Shown: in pieces, positions 59,483 through 64,000 of the stretch
Position numbering within the stretch: the first letter of the stretch is position 1
Layout of the letters: the number at the start of each line of letters is the position of its first letter
Source of the DNA: an uncultured Cellulomonas sp.
GTDB taxonomy: Bacteria; Actinomycetota; Actinomycetes; Actinomycetales; Cellulomonadaceae
Length of the DNA stretch: 64,000 nt
Direction of reading: 5' to 3'
NCBI RefSeq assembly: GCF_947494015.1
Contig: NZ_CANLTL010000009.1
Coordinates: forward strand, 1-64,000
Program-made: the position numbers and the translations under genes
The notes under the pieces: model-generated
Told to the model about the DNA's origin: nothing
Database searches by the model: none
What the model saw: only the letters and a program-made list of their open reading frames with translations

Positions 59483-60610
59483 GTGCACCGCTGGACGGAT
59501 CTGGCCCAGGTCCCGGCAGGCTTCGGCCCGTCGGTGGTCACGCTGGGCAACTTCGACGGCGTGCACCGCGGCCACCGGACCGTCCTCGCGCGGATGGTCG
59601 CCGACGCCCGGGCCGCCGACGCCCGCGCCGTGGTGGTCACCTTCGCGCCGCACCCGGCGCAGGTCCACCACCCGCAGGACGCCCCGCCGCTGCTGACCGG
59701 CGTCGAGGACCGGCTGGAGCTGCTGGCCGAGACCGGCCTCGACGCGGTGCTCCTGGTCGAGTACACGCTGGAGTTCGCCCGCCAGTCGCCCGAGGGCTTC
59801 GTGCGGCGGTACCTGGTGGAGGCGCTCGGGGCCCGGACCGTGGTGGTCGGCCGGGACGTGCGCTTCGGCTGGGAGAACCGGGGCGACCTCGCGACCATGA
59901 CGGCTCTCGGCGAGCAGTACGGCTTCGCCGTCGAGGTCATCGACGACCAGGCGGCCGAGCCGGACGGTGCCACCGGCGACGACGGCGGCCCGGACGAGGA
60001 CGACGACGTGGCCCGCGCCGAGGTGGCCCGGCTGCGGCAGGTCGCCGAGCCCCTGCACCGCCGCTGGTCCTCGACCTGGGTGCGCGAGCTGCTCGCCGCG
60101 GGCCGCGTCGCGGAGGCCGCCGAGATCTTGGGCCGCCCGCACCGCATGCGCGGGGAGGTCGTGCACGGCGACGCGCGCGGCCGCGAGCTCGGCTACCCGA
60201 CCGCGAACCTCGACCCGCGGTCGGCCGGCATGGTCCCCGCCGACGGCGTCTACGCCGGCTGGCTGCGGGTCACCCGCCGACCCGTGCAGGGCTTCACCGA
60301 GTGCACCCCCGAGGTCGACGCGGTCAGGGCCGCCGACGAGGCCGCTGCCCGTCGCGCCGAGCCCGACCGGTGGCCGGCGGCCATCTCCGTGGGCACCAAC
60401 CCGACCTTCGACGGCGTCGCGCGCCGGGTCGAGGCGTACGTGCTGGACCGCACCGACCTGGACCTGTACGATCGCGAGGTGGTCGTGGAGTTCGTCGCCC
60501 GGATCCGCCCCACGCTGCGGTTCGAGTCGGTGGACGAGCTGGTCGCGACCATGGACGGCGACGTCGAACGGGTCCGCGCCGCGCTCACCGCCACCGCGGC
60601 GCCGTCCTAG
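59483..60610 (+). CDS. ribF: Bifunctional riboflavin kinase / FAD synthetase
   Basis: A 375-aa enzyme that makes FMN and FAD. The FAD synthetase half has [12 protein letters not shown] (residues 20-31) and [14 protein letters not shown]. The kinase half has GYPTANLD and [10 protein letters not shown]. It is longer than typical owing to an acidic insertion (about 155-185, [14 protein letters not shown]) before the SSTWVRELL motif and a second charged insertion around 270-295. CAGGAGC precedes GTG 59483. The truB-ribF-rpsO-pnp order is standard. Confidence 0.96.
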   Translation: MHRWTDLAQVPAGFGPSVVTLGNFDGVHRGHRTVLARMVADARAADARAVVVTFAPHPAQVHHPQDAPPLLTGVEDRLELLAETGLDAVLLVEYTLEFARQSPEGFVRRYLVEALGARTVVVGRDVRFGWENRGDLATMTALGEQYGFAVEVIDDQAAEPDGATGDDGGPDEDDDVARAEVARLRQVAEPLHRRWSSTWVRELLAAGRVAEAAEILGRPHRMRGEVVHGDARGRELGYPTANLDPRSAGMVPADGVYAGWLRVTRRPVQGFTECTPEVDAVRAADEAAARRAEPDRWPAAISVGTNPTFDGVARRVEAYVLDRTDLDLYDREVVVEFVARIRPTLRFESVDELVATMDGDVERVRAALTATAAPS

Positions 60611-60635
60611 GCGCCAGGCCCGCACGCGCACCTGG

Positions 60636-60641
60636 TAAACT
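60636..60641 (+). promoter_or_regulatory. -10 hexamer TAAACT of rpsO
   Basis: TAAACT lies ~90 bp before rpsO and gives a leader of about 80 nt with AGGAGA before the GTG. The -35 is weak. Confidence 0.55.
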
Positions 60642-60729
60642 CATGCAGCCGTCAGATCGGCCGCGGACCCAGAGCGCCCGGGTGGACATGCCCCGGAGCA
60701 CCGCGCAGCGAGACACCACCAGGAGAGCC

Positions 60730-60999
60730 GTGCCCCTCGACGCAGCCACCAAGAAGTCGATCATGACCGAGTACGCCACGCACGAGGGCGACACCGGTTC
60801 CCCCGAGGTCCAGATCGCGATGCTGTCGCAGCGCATCAAGGACCTCACCGAGCACCTCAAGGAGCACAAGCACGACCACCACAGCCGTCGTGGTCTGCTG
60901 CTCCTCGTCGGCCAGCGCCGGCGCCTCCTCGGCTACCTGCAGAAGGTTGACATCAACCGCTACCGGAGCCTGATCGAGCGCCTCGGCCTGCGCCGCTAG
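60730..60999 (+). CDS. rpsO: 30S ribosomal protein S15
   Basis: An 89-aa uS15 of standard length: [39 protein letters not shown] and [23 protein letters not shown] 60730 has AGGAGA 4-9 nt upstream. An in-frame ATG at 60643 lies before the predicted TSS and is rejected as start. Confidence 0.98.
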   Translation: MPLDAATKKSIMTEYATHEGDTGSPEVQIAMLSQRIKDLTEHLKEHKHDHHSRRGLLLLVGQRRRLLGYLQKVDINRYRSLIERLGLRR

Positions 61000-61013
61000 C
61001 ACCTCACCGACCC

Positions 61014-61041
61014 AGCCCGGACCTGCCTGCAGGTCCGGGCT
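61014..61041 (+). terminator. Hairpin after rpsO
   Basis: AGCCCGGACCTGC (61014-61026) pairs with 61029-61041, starting 14 nt after the stop. The actual loop would open to 4-6 nt. It could also be a processing site in an rpsO-pnp message. Confidence 0.7.
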
Positions 61042-61070
61042 GTGTCGCATGGGGCTCGCGTGACCCGCGC

Positions 61071-61109
61071 AGCACCACCGAAGAGCACCACCGAAGAGCA
61101 CCACCCGCG
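61071..61109 (+). repeat. 13-bp tandem repeat upstream of pnp
   Basis: AGCACCACCGAAG occurs twice (61071-61083 and 61084-61096), followed by a variant third unit to 61109. It lies in the 224-bp rpsO-pnp spacer. Confidence 0.85.
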
Positions 61110-61223
61110 CGCCGCCCGCCGCGTGCGGTCGCCGGCCGAGGTCCGCAGAGCACCCGCTCCGCGCACGTCGACCGTTGATCGCGCCGGTGCCGGGGCGGCG
61201 CCTCACGACAGAGGAGGGCACCC

Positions 61224-63461
61224 ATGGAGGGTCCCGAGATCGAGTTCAGCGAAGCCGTCATCGACAACGGGAAGTTCGGCACCCGCACGGTGCGCTTCGA
61301 GACCGGCCGTCTCGCGCGCCAGGCCGCCGGCTCCGCCGCCGCCTACCTGGACGGCGAGACGATGCTGCTGTCGGCCACCACGGCCGGCAAGCACCCGAAG
61401 GACCAGTTCGACTTCTTCCCGCTCACGGTCGACGTCGAGGAGCGGATGTACGCCGCAGGCCGCATCCCCGGCTCGTTCTTCCGCCGCGAGGGCCGCCCGT
61501 CGACCGAGGCGATCCTGGCCTGCCGCCTGATCGACCGCCCGCTGCGTCCCACGTTCGCCAAGGGTCTGCGCAACGAGGTCCAGGTCGTCATCACCGTCAT
61601 GGCGCTGCACCCGGACGACGCCTACGACACGCTCGCGATCAACGCCGCGTCGCTGTCCACGCAGCTGTCGGGCCTGCCGTTCTCCGGCCCGATCGCCGGG
61701 GTGCGGATCGCGCTCGTGGACGGCCAGTGGGTCGCGTTCCCCAAGCACTCCGACAAGGAGCGCGCCGTCTTCGACATGGTCGTCGCCGGCCGGGTCGTCG
61801 GGGACGACGTCGCGATCATGATGGTCGAGGCCGAGGCCACCGAGGGCTCCTGGCACCTGATCTCGGAGGGTGCTTCGGCACCCACGGAGGACGTGGTGGC
61901 GCAGGGCCTGGAGGCGGCGAAGCCGTTCCTGCGGGCGCTGTGCGAGGCGCAGGCCGACCTCGCCCGCCGCGCCGCGAAGCCGGTGCAGGACTTCCCCCGG
62001 TTCCTGGACTACCAGGACGACGCGTACGCGGCGGTCGAGGCCGCGGTCGCCACCGACCTCACCTCGGCGCTGGCGATCGCCGGCAAGCAGGAGCGCGAGA
62101 GCCGGATCGACGAGATCAAGGCCGGGATGGTCGAGTCGCTCGGCGCCCAGTTCGAGGGTCGCGAGAAGGAGCTGTCCGCGGCGTACCGCTCGGTGCAGAA
62201 GTCCCTCATCCGCAAGCGCGTGCTGACCGACGGCGTGCGGATCGACGGCCGTGGGCTCGCGGACATCCGCACCCTGTCCGCCGAGGTGGAGGTGCTGCCC
62301 CGGGTGCACGGCTCGGCCCTGTTCGAGCGTGGCGAGACCCAGATCCTCGGGGTCACGACGCTGAACATGCTCCGCATGGAGCAGCAGCTGGACACCCTCG
62401 CGCCCGAGACCCGCAAGCGCTACATGCACAACTACAACTTCCCGCCGTACTCGACCGGTGAGACCGGCCGCGTGGGTTCGCCCAAGCGCCGCGAGATCGG
62501 CCACGGTGCGCTCGCCGAGCGCGCGCTGGTGCCGGTGCTGCCGAGCCGCGAGGAGTTCCCCTACGCGATCCGCCAGGTCTCCGAGGCGCTGGGCTCCAAC
62601 GGGTCCACCTCGATGGGCTCGGTCTGCGCGTCCACCCTGTCGCTGCTCAACGCCGGTGTGCCGCTGCGTGCGCCGGTCGCCGGCATCGCGATGGGCCTCA
62701 TCTCCGACGAGGTCGACGGCCAGCCGCGCTACGCGGCGCTGACCGACATCCTCGGCGCGGAGGACGCGTTCGGTGACATGGACTTCAAGGTCGCCGGGAC
62801 CAAGCAGTTCATCACCGCCATCCAGCTCGACACCAAGCTCGACGGCATCCCCGCGTCGGTGCTGGCCGGCGCGCTGACCCAGGCCCGCGACGCGCGGCTG
62901 GCGATCCTGGACGTCATGGCCGAGGCCATCGACGTCCCGGACGAGATGTCGCCGAACGCCCCGCGGGTCATCGCGGTCAAGGTGCCGGTGGACAAGATCG
63001 GCGAGGTCATCGGGCCGAAGGGCAAGATGATCAACCAGATCCAGGAGGAGACCGGCGCCGACATCTCGATCGAGGACGACGGCACGGTCTACATCGGCGC
63101 CACCGACGGTCCGTCGGCGGAGGCCGCGCGGGCGGCGATCAACGCGATCGCCAACCCGCACATGCCCGAGGTGGGCGAGCGCTTCGTCGGCACGGTCGTC
63201 AAGACCACGACCTTCGGCGCGTTCGTGTCCCTGTCCCCGGGCAAGGACGGCCTGCTGCACATCTCCCAGATCCGCAAGCTCGTCGGCGGCAAGCGCGTGG
63301 AGAACGTCGAGGACGTCCTCGGGGTCGGCCAGAAGGTCCAGGTCGAGATCGGCGAGATCGACCCGCGCGGCAAGCTCTCGCTGCACGCGGTGGTCGAGGA
63401 GTCGGCCGACGGCGCAGCTGCGGACGCCGCCCCGGCGCCCGCGGTGGGCGCTGACGCCTGA
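61224..63461 (+). CDS. pnp: Polyribonucleotide nucleotidyltransferase
   Basis: A 745-aa 3'-5' phosphorolytic exoribonuclease. Two RNase PH domains (about 15-240 and 340-560; second with [20 protein letters not shown] and [20 protein letters not shown]) are followed by a KH domain ([18 protein letters not shown], ~590-650) and an S1 domain ([27 protein letters not shown], ~660-730). GAGGAG precedes ATG 61224. The protease gene follows after 1 bp. Confidence 0.98.
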   Translation: MEGPEIEFSEAVIDNGKFGTRTVRFETGRLARQAAGSAAAYLDGETMLLSATTAGKHPKDQFDFFPLTVDVEERMYAAGRIPGSFFRREGRPSTEAILACRLIDRPLRPTFAKGLRNEVQVVITVMALHPDDAYDTLAINAASLSTQLSGLPFSGPIAGVRIALVDGQWVAFPKHSDKERAVFDMVVAGRVVGDDVAIMMVEAEATEGSWHLISEGASAPTEDVVAQGLEAAKPFLRALCEAQADLARRAAKPVQDFPRFLDYQDDAYAAVEAAVATDLTSALAIAGKQERESRIDEIKAGMVESLGAQFEGREKELSAAYRSVQKSLIRKRVLTDGVRIDGRGLADIRTLSAEVEVLPRVHGSALFERGETQILGVTTLNMLRMEQQLDTLAPETRKRYMHNYNFPPYSTGETGRVGSPKRREIGHGALAERALVPVLPSREEFPYAIRQVSEALGSNGSTSMGSVCASTLSLLNAGVPLRAPVAGIAMGLISDEVDGQPRYAALTDILGAEDAFGDMDFKVAGTKQFITAIQLDTKLDGIPASVLAGALTQARDARLAILDVMAEAIDVPDEMSPNAPRVIAVKVPVDKIGEVIGPKGKMINQIQEETGADISIEDDGTVYIGATDGPSAEAARAAINAIANPHMPEVGERFVGTVVKTTTFGAFVSLSPGKDGLLHISQIRKLVGGKRVENVEDVLGVGQKVQVEIGEIDPRGKLSLHAVVEESADGAAADAAPAPAVGADA

Positions 63462-63462
63462 C

Positions 63463-64000
63463 GTGCCGCTCGCACTCCCGCTCGCGTCCCCCGGTGACCC
63501 GGGCAGCGAGCTCTCCGCCGGGCAGGACGGCGGCGCCACCGTGCGCCGTTCCGTCCTGCCCGGCGGTGTGCGGGTCCTGACCGAGCGGATGCCCGGGCTC
63601 CGCTCGGCGACCGTGGGTGCCTGGGTCGGGGTGGGGTCGCGCGACGAGCGCGACGGCCACCACGGCTCGACCCACTTCCTCGAGCACCTGCTGTTCAAGG
63701 GCACGCAGAAGCGGTCTGCGCTCGACATCGCCGAGGCGTTCGACGCCGTCGGCGGTGAGGCGAACGCCGCCACCGGCAAGGAGCACACCTGCTACTACGC
63801 CCGGGTGCTCGACCTCGACCTGCCGATGGCGGTCGACGTGATCGGCGACATGGTGACCTCGGCCCGGCTGGACGCGGGTGAGCTCGAGACCGAGCGCGGG
63901 GTCATCCTCGAAGAGCTCGCGATGAACGACGACGACCCGTCGGACGTCGCCCACGAGCAGTTCGCGACGGCGGTGCTCGGCGAGCACCCGCTCGGGCGGC
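63463..64000 (+). CDS. M16 family zinc peptidase (5' part)
   Basis: 179 codons from GTG 63463 are visible before the window ends. The inverted zinc motif STHFLEHLLFKGT gives H71, E74 and H75, and TERGVILEELAMNDDDP supplies the downstream acidic ligand. It matches the PepR/mitochondrial processing peptidase-like proteins encoded directly after pnp in actinobacteria (pepR in M. tuberculosis). The C-terminal half lies outside the window. Confidence 0.94.
   Translation, partial: MPLALPLASPGDPGSELSAGQDGGATVRRSVLPGGVRVLTERMPGLRSATVGAWVGVGSRDERDGHHGSTHFLEHLLFKGTQKRSALDIAEAFDAVGGEANAATGKEHTCYYARVLDLDLPMAVDVIGDMVTSARLDAGELETERGVILEELAMNDDDPSDVAHEQFATAVLGEHPLGR

Noticed and set aside
60643-60729. ATG 60643 as an rpsO start adding 29 residues
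   Set aside because: The predicted TSS from TAAACT lies downstream of it, and S15 is a fixed-length protein matching GTG 60730 with AGGAGA.

Overview
The window is very GC-rich, with GTG starts about as common as ATG, many ATGA stop/start overlaps and actinobacterial family versions throughout. Gene order closely follows the conserved actinobacterial backbone known from Mycobacterium tuberculosis (smc-ftsY-amt-glnB-glnD-ffh ... rpsP-rimM-trmD-rplS-lepB-rnhB ... dprA-xerC ... rpsB-tsf-pyrH-frr-cdsA-rlmN ... dxr-rseP-ispG ... proS ... rimP-nusA-infB-rbfA ... truB-ribF-rpsO-pnp). A CenC-like modular GH9 cellulase and a WhiG/FliA-type sigma factor point to Cellulomonas or a close relative (inference from content only).

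Layout. 1-135: 3' end of a 5S rRNA and the rrn terminator, followed by an intergenic stretch with four alternating copies of a ~20-bp repeat. 544-3204: TetR regulator and a 14-TM MFS drug exporter. 3204-9609: DUF4233 protein, ndk, smc, a small membrane protein, ftsY. 9768-13312: nitrogen unit amtB-glnK-glnD, in which GlnD lacks its ACT domains. 13355-18407: ffh, amidohydrolase, rpsP-khpA-rimM-trmD. 18641-26129: rplS, lepB, rnhB, DUF2469, yraN, comM-like, dprA, xerC. 26126-30088: WhiG sigma, a reverse-strand M23-like protein, rpsB-tsf. 30252-35552: pyrH-frr-cdsA-rlmN-DivIVA-dxr. 35880-39531: rseP (with a candidate leaderless upstream mini-ORF), ispG, GNAT. 39545-43505: reverse-strand Fpg/Nei glycosylase, proS, reverse-strand DUF4439 lipoprotein. 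43633-49284: rimP-nusA-ylxR-infB-rbfA.

49285-58320 is an accessory block between rbfA and truB: a membrane protein of unknown function, a reverse-strand SRPBCC protein, a pseudo-receiver/thioredoxin-reductase-like flavoprotein without a CxxC, a large secreted GH9 cellulase, and a stand-alone secreted protein made only of the three-repeat module that forms the cellulase's C-terminus. The last two share promoter, 5' leader, signal-peptide region, module and terminator, so a whole secretion cassette seems to have been duplicated. This is the most novel-looking part. 58350-64000 returns to the backbone: truB, ribF, rpsO, pnp, and an M16 peptidase cut by the window edge.

At least twelve genes have a TANNNT-like -10 hexamer ending 6-7 nt before the start codon, which suggests that leaderless transcripts are common. 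Short tandem repeats of 10-14 bp recur in intergenic DNA, twice starting at the stop codon of the upstream gene. No tRNA, IS element, CRISPR array or phage gene was seen.
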